From Roseateles sp. (GTDB lineage Bacteria; Pseudomonadota; Gammaproteobacteria; Burkholderiales; Burkholderiaceae_C), in assembly GCA_018780415.1 (NCBI GenBank), contig JADMJQ010000179.1, positions 1-47,913 on the forward strand: a stretch of 47,913 bases of DNA. The letters run 5' to 3'. The notes beneath the pieces were generated by a model. It made no database searches. It saw nothing but the letters and a program-made list of their open reading frames with translations, and was not told the origin of the DNA. The translations under genes and the position numbers were made by a program. This document shows, piece by piece, positions 28,415 through 37,336 of the stretch (position 1 is the first letter of the stretch; the number at the start of each line of letters is the position of its first letter).

Positions 28415-30148
28415 ATGACCACAAGCAGCGCCGGCCTTCATCAACCCGCCACCTCAAAATCCGACCTGAGCGCGCAAGTACAGGCCGCGCGGGCGCTGCT
28501 GGGGCCGCTGGACACAGCCACGCTGGCCACCCTGTTGAGCTCCGCGCCGCGCGCGATCGAGCTAGCGCTGGCGAGCCTGGCCGCGCGGCCGGCCGCGCCG
28601 GGTCCCAATGCCGAACAAATCACCCAGGAACTGCTGCCGCGCGCGCTGCAGTTGCTGCTGCAGTCCGAGCAGGTCGCACGGGCGGCCGAGCTGCTGCTGG
28701 CCCACGGCTCGCCGACGCTGCAGATGGACTTTCTGGAGCAGGCCGGCTGGGCCTTGTTCTACGGCCCCGCCCGACCCCTGCTGGGTCAACTGCTGAGCCT
28801 GAACGCCTTGCAGCCACGCTTGCAACAAGGCGAGTTGCTGGGCCTGCAGCATATCTGGACCATCGAGGTGGCCGGCGAGCCGCATCAGGTGGAGCGACGC
28901 CTGCCGGCCTCGGTCGGCCTCAGCCCGGCGCTGCACAGCGCCCTGCAGGCCCGCATCGCGCAGATGTTTGACCAACCGGCGCGGGCGATTCAGCAGGCGC
29001 AATTGGCGATTGCCGGCTTCCCGCATGACCTCTACCTGCCCGCTCTGCTGGCGCGCTACACGCTCGGGTTGGCCCTGCTGGACGCCGGCCGCCCGCAGGC
29101 CGCGATCGCACCCCTGAGCCTGGCCTTGAAAGGCGCCAACCGTGACGGCGCTGTGCGTTTGCAGATCGACGCACTGCAGGCCTTGAGCGAGGTCCATGAG
29201 CAGCTCGACCTCGGCGCGCCGGCCCAGCTCTATGCGCAAGAGGCGCAGCGCTTAAGCCGGCTGCACGGCCTGCGCGAGCCCGAGGCGCCCTGGCCGCTCG
29301 ACCATTACTGCGCCTTTCCGCAATTGCTGGACCAGGCCATGCAGCAGTTGCTGGCGGGCCAGCGGGACGCAGCGGCCTTGGGGCTGGCGGAGCTGGAGCA
29401 GCGTGAGAGACGCGCGTTCTTCTGCATCAAATGGCGCAACCGCCTGATCCACGCGCAGAGTTTTTTGGCTTCGCTGCGCCATGACGAGGCGGCGCTGTGG
29501 GCAATCGCCGCCGGCTTCCGGGCCGGGCCCTGGGCCGATAGCAATGCCTATGAGCTGGAACTGGCCGTGCTGCAGGCTGGCTGCGCGCTGCTGGCGGCCA
29601 AGCCCTTGGCCGCCGAACATTTGACGGCCCTGGCCGCCGAGCTGGCCACCCGGCCGCTGCCCTTGCTGGCGCGTAGGCTGAATTTGATTGCCGCCTTGGG
29701 TGCTGCGCCCAGCGCCGATCTGGCCGCCCTGCTGCAATGGCTGGACGGCGAAGGCGAAGACATGGAACTGCAGCTCGAGGCCGATGCGCGCTGGCTGGCG
29801 CCCAAGCTGGTCGGCCCGCTGGCGGCGCTGCTGGCAGCACCCGGCATCGTCCATCACGCCCGCGCCCGCAGCTGCGCTGGCAATCTCATGGCCATGCTGA
29901 AGAAAAGCGACGAGCCCAAACCGGGCGCCCATGCCGGCATTGGCACCGAGCTGCCGCCGCTGGGCCTGACCGGCCGCGAATGGCAGGTGCTGCGGCTGAT
30001 TGGCGCGCAGCACAGCAACGAGCAAATCGCCGCCAGCCTGTTTGTCTCGCTGGCCACCGTCAAGACGCATATCAACCGCATCTATAGCAAGCTCAATATC
30101 GGATCGCGCGAGGAGGCGATGCAAAGGGCGAGGCAAATGGGGGGATGA
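28415..30148 (+). CDS. LuxR-family transcriptional regulator, MalT-like architecture without an ATPase domain
   Basis: 577 aa; alpha-helical repeat region, C-terminal GLTGREWQVLRLIGAQHSNEQIAASLFVSLATVKTHINRIYSKLNIGSREEAMQRARQMG; no Walker A seen. Confidence 0.85.
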   Translation: MTTSSAGLHQPATSKSDLSAQVQAARALLGPLDTATLATLLSSAPRAIELALASLAARPAAPGPNAEQITQELLPRALQLLLQSEQVARAAELLLAHGSPTLQMDFLEQAGWALFYGPARPLLGQLLSLNALQPRLQQGELLGLQHIWTIEVAGEPHQVERRLPASVGLSPALHSALQARIAQMFDQPARAIQQAQLAIAGFPHDLYLPALLARYTLGLALLDAGRPQAAIAPLSLALKGANRDGAVRLQIDALQALSEVHEQLDLGAPAQLYAQEAQRLSRLHGLREPEAPWPLDHYCAFPQLLDQAMQQLLAGQRDAAALGLAELEQRERRAFFCIKWRNRLIHAQSFLASLRHDEAALWAIAAGFRAGPWADSNAYELELAVLQAGCALLAAKPLAAEHLTALAAELATRPLPLLARRLNLIAALGAAPSADLAALLQWLDGEGEDMELQLEADARWLAPKLVGPLAALLAAPGIVHHARARSCAGNLMAMLKKSDEPKPGAHAGIGTELPPLGLTGREWQVLRLIGAQHSNEQIAASLFVSLATVKTHINRIYSKLNIGSREEAMQRARQMGG

Positions 30149-30228
30149 GTCGGGTAGGGCGGGACAGCGCTACGGCAGGTTTGCACCCATCCTGGTTTGC
30201 CCCACTCAACCCAGCTTACCCCTGCCGA

Positions 30229-31050
30229 GTGGTATCGTGCTTTGTGCCGAATTTCCGCCTATTTCTGCTGCTGATCTGCCTGAACGCCAGTGCATGGGCC
30301 GAGATCAGCCCCGTGGCAAAGCCGGTAGTCCGGGCCTGCGGACACCCAGCCGCGCCGCCCATGAGCTGGGATCACGACGGGCAGTTGATCGGCGTTTGTG
30401 TGGAGGCCGCACGTCGAGCCTTCTCTGCGGTGGGGCTAGCGCTGAAGGTGGAGCCCCCTCTTCCATGGGCCCGGTGCCAGCTGATGGTCGAGACTGGAGA
30501 GGTGGACGTGAACCTGTGCGCCTTTGCAAACGACAAGCGGCGCGAGTACGCCGTGATCGTGGCGCCTGCGATCGGCAGCAACCAAGCCGCGCTCATTGTG
30601 CGCCGGGACAGCAGCCTGATTTATAAATCCTGGGCCGATCTGCAAGGCCTGCGCATCGGCATAGGGCGCGGTGTGAGCTTCGGGTCGGAGCTCGACACCT
30701 TTCTGGCGCAGCACGCCCGGCTCGATATTGCCCTCAGCGAAACACACAATTTGCAAAAGCTCAATCTGGGTCGGCTCGATGCGGTGATCACCGCTCGACT
30801 TGCCGGCCAGCAATTGATCCGCAGCATGGACTGCGAGGGGCAGCTGCGTTTGCTGCCGGACAAAGTCGCTGAGGGTCGCTTGTTCATGCTGATGTCCAAG
30901 CGTTCCAAGCACTTGGACGTCTTGCCGCAGTTGAGCGCTTTCCTGAAGCAGCCGGCCCAGGTCGAGTGGCTGCGAGGGCAGCATCTTCATTTTGATGCGA
31001 GCTACGCCCAGCTGCATCCGGCGCCGCAGACCAAGCCTTGTGATCGCTGA
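30229..31050 (+). CDS. Periplasmic solute-binding protein (SBP family 3-like)
   Basis: FRLFLLLICLNASAWAEISPVAKPVVRACGHPAAPPMSWDHDGQLIGVCVEAARRAFSAVGL; start uncertain (GTG 30229 or 30244; ORF track opens at ATG 30145). Confidence 0.7.
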   Translation: MVSCFVPNFRLFLLLICLNASAWAEISPVAKPVVRACGHPAAPPMSWDHDGQLIGVCVEAARRAFSAVGLALKVEPPLPWARCQLMVETGEVDVNLCAFANDKRREYAVIVAPAIGSNQAALIVRRDSSLIYKSWADLQGLRIGIGRGVSFGSELDTFLAQHARLDIALSETHNLQKLNLGRLDAVITARLAGQQLIRSMDCEGQLRLLPDKVAEGRLFMLMSKRSKHLDVLPQLSAFLKQPAQVEWLRGQHLHFDASYAQLHPAPQTKPCDR

Positions 31051-31179
31051 AGCCCTTGACTGCCCACACGGTGCCGGGGTCGACCCCAAGCTTCTCACCG
31101 GCTATCAGGCCTAAGTTCGTAGCCGTGCGCAGCATTCCCTGTTGCCCCCAACCAACTCCAACGCCCTCAATCCACCCAG

Positions 31180-31189
31180 GGGGATGATG
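31180..31189 (+). promoter_or_regulatory. MalT-box-like decamer upstream of malZ
   Basis: GGGGATGATG, one mismatch from the GGGGA(T/G)GAGG MalT box; 61 bp upstream of the start. Confidence 0.3.
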
Positions 31190-31250
31190 CCCAAGCGCCG
31201 GCCGGCTCAACACAATGGGGGTCATCTGAACAGCGGTTTGCCCACAAACT

Positions 31251-33050
31251 ATGCTTCTCCTGCACCCCCCCATCAGCCCCTGGATCCAACGCAGCCATGA
31301 CGGCTGCCGCATCAGCTTGCTGAGCGAGCGCGTCGATCTGGACAGCGTCTTACTGCGCAGCACAGCCGATAACGAGGAACATCTGCTGACCATGCACTAC
31401 GCGGGCCGGCATGCCGAGCTGCACCGCTGGGAGGCCTTCCTGCCCTGGGACGGCGGCAATGCGCTGACGCTCTATGCCTTCAAGGTGTTGGTCGACGACG
31501 GCCAGGCCTGGCTGGCGGCCGACGGCCAACACCAACATCTGCCGCCCGAGGACAAGCACTTTCGCCTGCACCCCACGCAGACGCCGCCGAGCTGGGTGCG
31601 CGAGCAGGTTTTCTATCAAATCTTCCCCGACCGTTTTCACCAAGCGCTGCCAACGGTCGACCGAAGCGGCGAGCGGCTGCCCGGGCCCGAGGGCCAGATG
31701 GTGGTGCAGCCGCAGTGGACCGACCCGGTTGACCCCACCAACGCGGCCAATAGCTTTTACGGCGGCGACCTGCCCGGCATCACCGCCAAGCTCGACTATC
31801 TGCAGCGTGAACTCGGCGTCACGGCGCTGTATCTGAACCCGATCTTTGCCTCCAGCAGCAACCACAAATACGACACCGACGACTACGACCATGTGGACGA
31901 GCATTTCGGCGGCGACGCCGCGCTGGCAACGCTGAGCGCCGCCCTGCACGGGCGCGGCATGCGCCTGGTGCTGGACGGCGTGATCAACCACACCGGCGTC
32001 AACCACCGCTGGTTCAAGCAGGCGCAAGCCGACCCCAACTCGCCCTACCGCAGCTTCTACCTGTTCGACCCACAGGGATATCACTTCGGCTGGAAGGGCT
32101 TCAACTCGCTGCCGGTGCTGGACTTCTCGTCAGCCGAGCTGTGCCAGCAGATCTATGCCGGCCCCGACGCCGTGCTGCGCCGCTGGCTGCAAGCACCCTA
32201 CAACATCGACGGCTGGCGGCTCGACGTCGTCCATATGTTGGGCGAGGGCTCGGGCGCAAGCAATAACGCACACCATCTGCGGGAGATCCGTCGCGCCGTC
32301 AAACAAGAGAACGCCGAGGCCTATGTGATGGGCGAGCATTTCTCCGAGGCGACGCGCTGGCTGCAGGGCGACCAGGAAGACGGCGCCATGAACTACTACG
32401 GCTTCGCCAACCCGGTGCGGGCCTGGTTGGCCGGCCAGGATGTGGCCTACCACCCGGTCAAGCTGTCGACCACCGCCTTTGATGCGTGGATGACGCGGGC
32501 TCAGGCCGCCATCCCGTTTGATAACCAGTTAGCCCAGCTGAACCTGCTGGATAGCCATGACACCGCCCGCTTCTTCACCTTGCTGGGCGAGGACAGCGCC
32601 CGTATGCAGCTGGCGGCCACCCTGCTGTTCACCCGGCCCGGTGTGCCTTGCATCTATTACGGTGACGAAATCGGCCCGGCCGGTGGCCCGGACCCGGATT
32701 GCCGGCGGCCCTTTATCTGGGACCGCGAGACCTGGAACTTGCCGCTGTTCGAGCATTTCCAAAGCCTCACAAAGCTGCGCCAGCAGCGCGGCGAATGGCG
32801 CCATGGCGCGGTGCAGACCTTGGGCTGCGGCGCGGACTGGCTGGTCTACGCCCGCTACACCGACTGGGAAGCCAGCATCATTGCGGTCAACCGCGGCTCT
32901 TTCCCGGCCCTGGTGACGGTGCCGGTATGGCAACTGCCGGTGTCGGTCAAGAACTGGCATTCGCCTGCTGGGCTGCCCTTCAAGCTCAGCGATGGACATC
33001 TGAGCATGGAATTGCCGCCCGTCGGCAGCGCGCTGCTATTGAGCTGCTGA
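31251..33050 (+). CDS. malZ: Cytoplasmic GH13 maltodextrin glucosidase
   Basis: 599 aa, no signal peptide; VFYQIFPDRFHQALP, NPIFASSSNHKYDTDDYDHVDEHFGGD, GWRLDVVHMLGEG, VMGEHFSEATRWLQGDQEDGAMNYYGF, LLDSHDTARF. Confidence 0.9.
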   Translation: MLLLHPPISPWIQRSHDGCRISLLSERVDLDSVLLRSTADNEEHLLTMHYAGRHAELHRWEAFLPWDGGNALTLYAFKVLVDDGQAWLAADGQHQHLPPEDKHFRLHPTQTPPSWVREQVFYQIFPDRFHQALPTVDRSGERLPGPEGQMVVQPQWTDPVDPTNAANSFYGGDLPGITAKLDYLQRELGVTALYLNPIFASSSNHKYDTDDYDHVDEHFGGDAALATLSAALHGRGMRLVLDGVINHTGVNHRWFKQAQADPNSPYRSFYLFDPQGYHFGWKGFNSLPVLDFSSAELCQQIYAGPDAVLRRWLQAPYNIDGWRLDVVHMLGEGSGASNNAHHLREIRRAVKQENAEAYVMGEHFSEATRWLQGDQEDGAMNYYGFANPVRAWLAGQDVAYHPVKLSTTAFDAWMTRAQAAIPFDNQLAQLNLLDSHDTARFFTLLGEDSARMQLAATLLFTRPGVPCIYYGDEIGPAGGPDPDCRRPFIWDRETWNLPLFEHFQSLTKLRQQRGEWRHGAVQTLGCGADWLVYARYTDWEASIIAVNRGSFPALVTVPVWQLPVSVKNWHSPAGLPFKLSDGHLSMELPPVGSALLLSC

Positions 33051-33145
33051 ACTGTGCAGCAGTTCACGCTTTGCGGGCAGGTCCCCCCGACATGCTGGGT
33101 AGGCAATCAGTTATGTGCTGCCTACAGTGCAAACCATGCCGTCGA

Positions 33146-33185
33146 GAAAGGTTTCGATGGTGAGCACCACCAACAAGAACCTTTC
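33146..33185. repeat. Inverted repeat GAAAGGTT...AACCTTTC with inner TGGT-GAGC-ACCA upstream of the PEP-CTERM gene
   Basis: 8-bp perfect arms at 33146-33153 and 33178-33185; ends 21 bp before the ATG. Confidence 0.5.
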
Positions 33186-33206
33186 ACCCTAGTTTTGGAA
33201 CAAACC

Positions 33207-33731
33207 ATGAACTTCAAGTCTTCTTTGATTGCTGCCGCTGCCCTGTTTGCATGCAGCTTCGGCGCATCGGCCTACACCATCGACCTGGGTGTGAACCCAC
33301 TCGATTTCAACCAAGACATCAGCGTCGTCGCCGGCAGCTTGGATGACAAGTTCTTCTTTGAATTCAAGGATCTGAGCTCGGGCGACACCGCCAGCGCCGG
33401 CTCATACACCAAGAGCAAGCTGGGCAGCAACTTGAAGTTCGACATCGCCAATTTCACCGTGGCGCTGTACCAGGTCGACAATTTGACGGCGCTTGCTTCG
33501 GACAGCAGCCCGAAGTCTGCCGGTGTCGAAGTGCTGGGCTTGAGCAATGGCAAATACTATTTTCATGTCACCGGCAACGTCACCGGCTCTGACCTGAGCA
33601 ACCGCGTCTACAACATGGATGCATCGTTCGCCGCCACAACCGCGCCGGTCCCAGAGCCACAAAGCTACGCGCTGATGCTGGCCGGTCTGGCAGGCATGGG
33701 TTTCCTGCTGCGTCGCCGCCAAAGCGTCTGA
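33207..33731 (+). CDS. PEP-CTERM sorting-domain protein (FxDxF-like)
   Basis: MNFKSSLIAAAALFACSFGASAYT signal peptide; GSLDDKFFFEF; C-terminal VPEPQSYALMLAGLAGMGFLLRRRQSV. Confidence 0.9.
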   Translation: MNFKSSLIAAAALFACSFGASAYTIDLGVNPLDFNQDISVVAGSLDDKFFFEFKDLSSGDTASAGSYTKSKLGSNLKFDIANFTVALYQVDNLTALASDSSPKSAGVEVLGLSNGKYYFHVTGNVTGSDLSNRVYNMDASFAATTAPVPEPQSYALMLAGLAGMGFLLRRRQSV

Positions 33732-33749
33732 GCCGCGCTTCATTGAGAC

Positions 33750-33785
33750 AAAGGGGGTGGCTCGCAAGAGTCATCCCCTTTTTTC
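33750..33785 (+). terminator. Rho-independent terminator after PEP-CTERM gene
   Basis: AAAGGGGGTGGCTC-GCAA-GAGTCATCCCCTTTTTT: GC-rich stem with G-U pairs followed by T-run. Confidence 0.8.
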
Positions 33786-33795
33786 GTGGCCACGC

Positions 33796-36567
33796 TCAGT
33801 GCCGCACGAACACCACCGCACTGCGCCCAGGCAGGCTGAAGCGGCCGGTTCGCGCATCAACGCGGGCCTCGGCCGCGATGCGTTTGTCCGCCGCAGCGGC
33901 GCTCACATGCACAGGATGCAGGGCCCAGGGCTTGACCGCCTGCGAGGGCAGGTCGATGCGTTGCGCGGCCGGGTCCACATTGATGAAGTACAGCACCTCA
34001 TCAAAGCCGGCGCCGGACCAGCCGCGACCGTCCAGACTGGCCACCAGCACGCGCGGGTTCTGCGTCGGACCGGTATTGAAGAACGTCAAGCGTCGCTTCA
34101 CCTCATCCGCTGTGGGCAGGCGGAACAGGCTGGAGCTGGCGCGGATCTTGAGCAAGTCGAGAAAGGCATCGCGCGCCCAGGCGATCTCCGCCGGGCTCGG
34201 CTTGATGCGCGCATTGGCCAGCAGCGGCGCCAGCAACGGGTATTGCTCGCCGTTATCCAGCTTGGGTGGCAGGCCGGCGGCAAAGCCGTTGTCGCGGTAG
34301 GTCCAATCCAGGCGATTGAACCAGTCGCCCGAGTCATAACTGTTTTTGTCCAGTGACTTCGAACGCAGGATGTCGACGCCGGCGTGAAAATAGGCCACGC
34401 CTTGGCTGAAGGCCGTCAGCGCCAGCCCCAACACCTGCACGCGGGCGCGTTCCGCCGCCGTGGTGTCAAGCGGCAGCTTCAGCACATGGATATCGAACAG
34501 GGTCTGGTTGTCGTGGTTGTCCACGTAATTGACCACTTCACCGGGCTGGGAGACATAGCCGGCCGGCTGATCGCCATAGGCAATCTCGGCGAGCTTGCGC
34601 GTTGGGCCCTGCCAGGTCAGCAGTTCGTAGTCACGCAAGGAGCCGGCCAGGCCGACGCGGATCAGGTCGGCCGCCTGCAGCAAATCGGCCGGCGGGCGCT
34701 GCTTTGCCATGGCGTTGGGCGCGTAAACCAGACCATTCAGCCAGCCTTGGTTCTGCATCACAACCAGCCCGCTGTCGCCGGCGCTGCCACCGCGCGCGGC
34801 GTCGCGCCCGCGGTCGCTGAAGGTCGCGATGCCGGAGCCGTTCAGCGACAACTGGGACGCCTGCACAAAACGGGCGCCGTTGGCCACCTCGCCAAAGTTC
34901 CAGCCCTCGCCGATCAGTTGCACCGGCCGCCCGGCCGCCTGGTTGACGCGCGCTTGCAAGACCTCCATCACGGCGCGCGGTTGATGCGCCATCAGATCGA
35001 AGCGGAAGGAATCAATCTTGTATTCGCGCGCCCACAGCGCCACCGAGTCCAGCATCAGCTTGGCCATCATCCGGTGCTCGGTGGCGGTGTTGTCGCAGCA
35101 GGTCGAGCGCTCGACCTCGCCGCGTGCATTCAGGCGCTGGTAGTAGACGGGCACGACGCGGTCCAACACCGACTTTTCATGCTGGCCGGCGGCGGCCGTG
35201 TGGTTGTAGACCACGTCCATGCCGACACGTAAATCGGCCGCGTGCAACGCCTGCACCATCTGCCGGAACTCGAGGATGCGGCGCTCGGCCTTGGCCGCAT
35301 CGCTGGCATAGCTGCCCTCGGGTGCGCTGTAGTGAAACGGGTCATAGCCCCAATTGAAGCAATCTTGCGCTGCGACGGCCATCACGGCCGCCTGCTGCAG
35401 CGCACTGTCGGCGGGCGCCTTGGGCACGCGCGGCTGCTTGCAGCCGGCTTCGGGGATGGTGGCAATGTCAAACACCGGCAGCAAATGCACATCGGTCAAG
35501 CCCGCCTTGGCGAGCGCCCTCAGATGGCGCATGCCGGCCGAGTCGCTTTGCGTGAAGGCCTGGTACTTGCCGCGTTGGCGCTGCGGCACGCTGGCGTCGC
35601 CGATCGAGAAGTCGCGCACATGCAGCTCATAGATGACCATATCGGTCGCGCTCTTGACGCGCTGTGGTCGCGCTGCGGCGTCCCAGCCCGCCGGCTTCAG
35701 CGCGGGGCTTTGTAGATCGGCCACAAAGCTGCGCTTGGAGTCGGTGCTCAGCCCGACCGAATAGGGGTCGGTAACGCGGTTGCGCACCAGGCCCACACCC
35801 GGCACAAAAACATCGACCAGGTAGCTGTAGTACTGCCCGCTCAAGTCGCCTGTTAGCTTGGCGTGCCACACGCCGGTTGGCGCGTCCCAACTCAGTGCGT
35901 CCAGGGCCAACGCCTTGCCGCTGCCACTGGGGTAGCGGCACAACGATACTTTTTGAGCTGTCGGTGCCCAGAGCTTGAAGCTGGTAAAGTTGGAACTTCG
36001 GGCCGGGTTCGCACCCAGATCAATCACCTGTTCGGCGGCCGCATACAAATCATCGAGCGCGCCGGCCGCCTGCAAACGCGTGTGGGCGTGCACGACGCCG
36101 TCGGCGCCCTCCAGCACCAGCCAGACCTGCGCCTTGTGCAATTGCGGCAGCTTTGCCAGATCGGCGTCAGCCACCTGCCAGCGCGGGCCGGGGGCGATGA
36201 ATTTGAAGCGCTTGTCCAGGTCGGCAGACAGATCCTCGGAACTTGGCTCAAGCAGCAAGGCGGCGTCCGCGCCGCTCAGCGTTTGATTCGGGCCGATTTG
36301 CAAGCCGGCCTGCGCCGAGAAATAGAGCTTGGCGCGCGTACCGGCGGCCACTTTGTCTGCCGCGCCCGGCCATTGAAGCAGGCCCCGGTTCAACCAATAG
36401 GCCTCGGCGGTCAGCGGCGCGGCCTCGCGCTGCGGGTGCAGCAGGCGGGCGAAGCCGGGCTCATCACAAGCCTCAAAAGCCTGCGCCGGCAATGCGGCCA
36501 AGCCAAGCACCAGGCTCAAACCACCCCGAGCCAAGCGACTCGTCACCATCTTCTTCTGACTGCTCAT
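33796..36567 (-). CDS. pulA: Secreted pullulanase-type alpha-1,6-glucosidase
   Basis: 923 aa; signal peptide, MVIYELHVRDFSIGD, GMDVVYNHTAAAGQHEKSVLDRVVPVYYQRLNARGEVERSTCCDNTATEHRMMAKLM, IDSFRFDLMAHQ, LIGEGWNFGEV, NYVDNHDNQTLFD. Confidence 0.95.
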   Translation of the reverse strand: MSSQKKMVTSRLARGGLSLVLGLAALPAQAFEACDEPGFARLLHPQREAAPLTAEAYWLNRGLLQWPGAADKVAAGTRAKLYFSAQAGLQIGPNQTLSGADAALLLEPSSEDLSADLDKRFKFIAPGPRWQVADADLAKLPQLHKAQVWLVLEGADGVVHAHTRLQAAGALDDLYAAAEQVIDLGANPARSSNFTSFKLWAPTAQKVSLCRYPSGSGKALALDALSWDAPTGVWHAKLTGDLSGQYYSYLVDVFVPGVGLVRNRVTDPYSVGLSTDSKRSFVADLQSPALKPAGWDAAARPQRVKSATDMVIYELHVRDFSIGDASVPQRQRGKYQAFTQSDSAGMRHLRALAKAGLTDVHLLPVFDIATIPEAGCKQPRVPKAPADSALQQAAVMAVAAQDCFNWGYDPFHYSAPEGSYASDAAKAERRILEFRQMVQALHAADLRVGMDVVYNHTAAAGQHEKSVLDRVVPVYYQRLNARGEVERSTCCDNTATEHRMMAKLMLDSVALWAREYKIDSFRFDLMAHQPRAVMEVLQARVNQAAGRPVQLIGEGWNFGEVANGARFVQASQLSLNGSGIATFSDRGRDAARGGSAGDSGLVVMQNQGWLNGLVYAPNAMAKQRPPADLLQAADLIRVGLAGSLRDYELLTWQGPTRKLAEIAYGDQPAGYVSQPGEVVNYVDNHDNQTLFDIHVLKLPLDTTAAERARVQVLGLALTAFSQGVAYFHAGVDILRSKSLDKNSYDSGDWFNRLDWTYRDNGFAAGLPPKLDNGEQYPLLAPLLANARIKPSPAEIAWARDAFLDLLKIRASSSLFRLPTADEVKRRLTFFNTGPTQNPRVLVASLDGRGWSGAGFDEVLYFINVDPAAQRIDLPSQAVKPWALHPVHVSAAAADKRIAAEARVDARTGRFSLPGRSAVVFVRH

Positions 36568-36611
36568 TTTCTGCCCATAGCTCGGGTTGGCCGGATTGGC
36601 TCACAGAAAAT

Positions 36612-36626
36612 AGTAACAAAACTACA
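36612..36626. promoter_or_regulatory. HexR-like half-site upstream of pulA
   Basis: AGTAAC-AAA-ACTACA; GTAACAAAACTACAT is identical to 24656-24670 in the glk/glk-hexR divergent region. Confidence 0.4.
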
Positions 36627-36748
36627 TCAACACAAGGCGATTTTTGCTCTGTTTATTCCGAAAATACAGCAATCAAGTAGCTTGACTACAAATACAAAAC
36701 GGAAATAAATGAACCTGACCCCATTTAAAGAGGCTCTCGGTCACTGGT

Positions 36749-37321
36749 TCAGTCGCCTTGGCTGCTGGCGAATGCGTAGTCGCGCTCGAAGTGCAGCAGC
36801 AAGTTGTCAAGCAGCTTGAGGTTGAGTGCATTGCCAAAGTGCTCGTCCCGGCCGGCGGCGACCGCGTCGCGATGGCGCTGCAGCGCCGGTCGGTCTTTCT
36901 CAAGGAAGGCGATGGTGGCGCGCACATAGTCGTTCCAGCGCAGCGCGCCCGGCACACGGTCGTCCTTGTCGGTCAGCACGGTTTTGGCTGCGGCTATCGC
37001 CGCCGCCGCATCGCCTTGCGTGGCCCGGAGCTGCGCAATATGCCAGCGCAGTGAACTTTGCTTGGCGCCATTGGCTGCGATATAGGCCTCGATCAGATCC
37101 GCGGCCTGTTTCTCGCAACCCGGCGTTGCCACCAAGGCGCGAAAGCCCCGACCCTCGGTCTGATCAAAATTTTGATAGTCCAAGACCAGATCGGCCTTGA
37201 GCCGCTGTTGGTAGAGCGCCTCGCAATCCAGCGCCTCGGCGGCGAAGCAGGGCAGCAAGAGGCATGCAGCGACCAAGGATGACTTGATCGCAGTCATGCC
37301 CATGAGCTTCGGCCAAAACAA
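36749..37321 (-). CDS. Hypothetical exported protein
   Basis: 190-aa ORF with signal peptide (MTAIKSSLVAACLLLPCFAAEALDCEALYQQRL) and alpha-helical body; no family recognised. Confidence 0.65.
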   Translation of the reverse strand: MFWPKLMGMTAIKSSLVAACLLLPCFAAEALDCEALYQQRLKADLVLDYQNFDQTEGRGFRALVATPGCEKQAADLIEAYIAANGAKQSSLRWHIAQLRATQGDAAAAIAAAKTVLTDKDDRVPGALRWNDYVRATIAFLEKDRPALQRHRDAVAAGRDEHFGNALNLKLLDNLLLHFERDYAFASSQGD

Positions 37322-37336
37322 GCTACAAGCCGCCGA

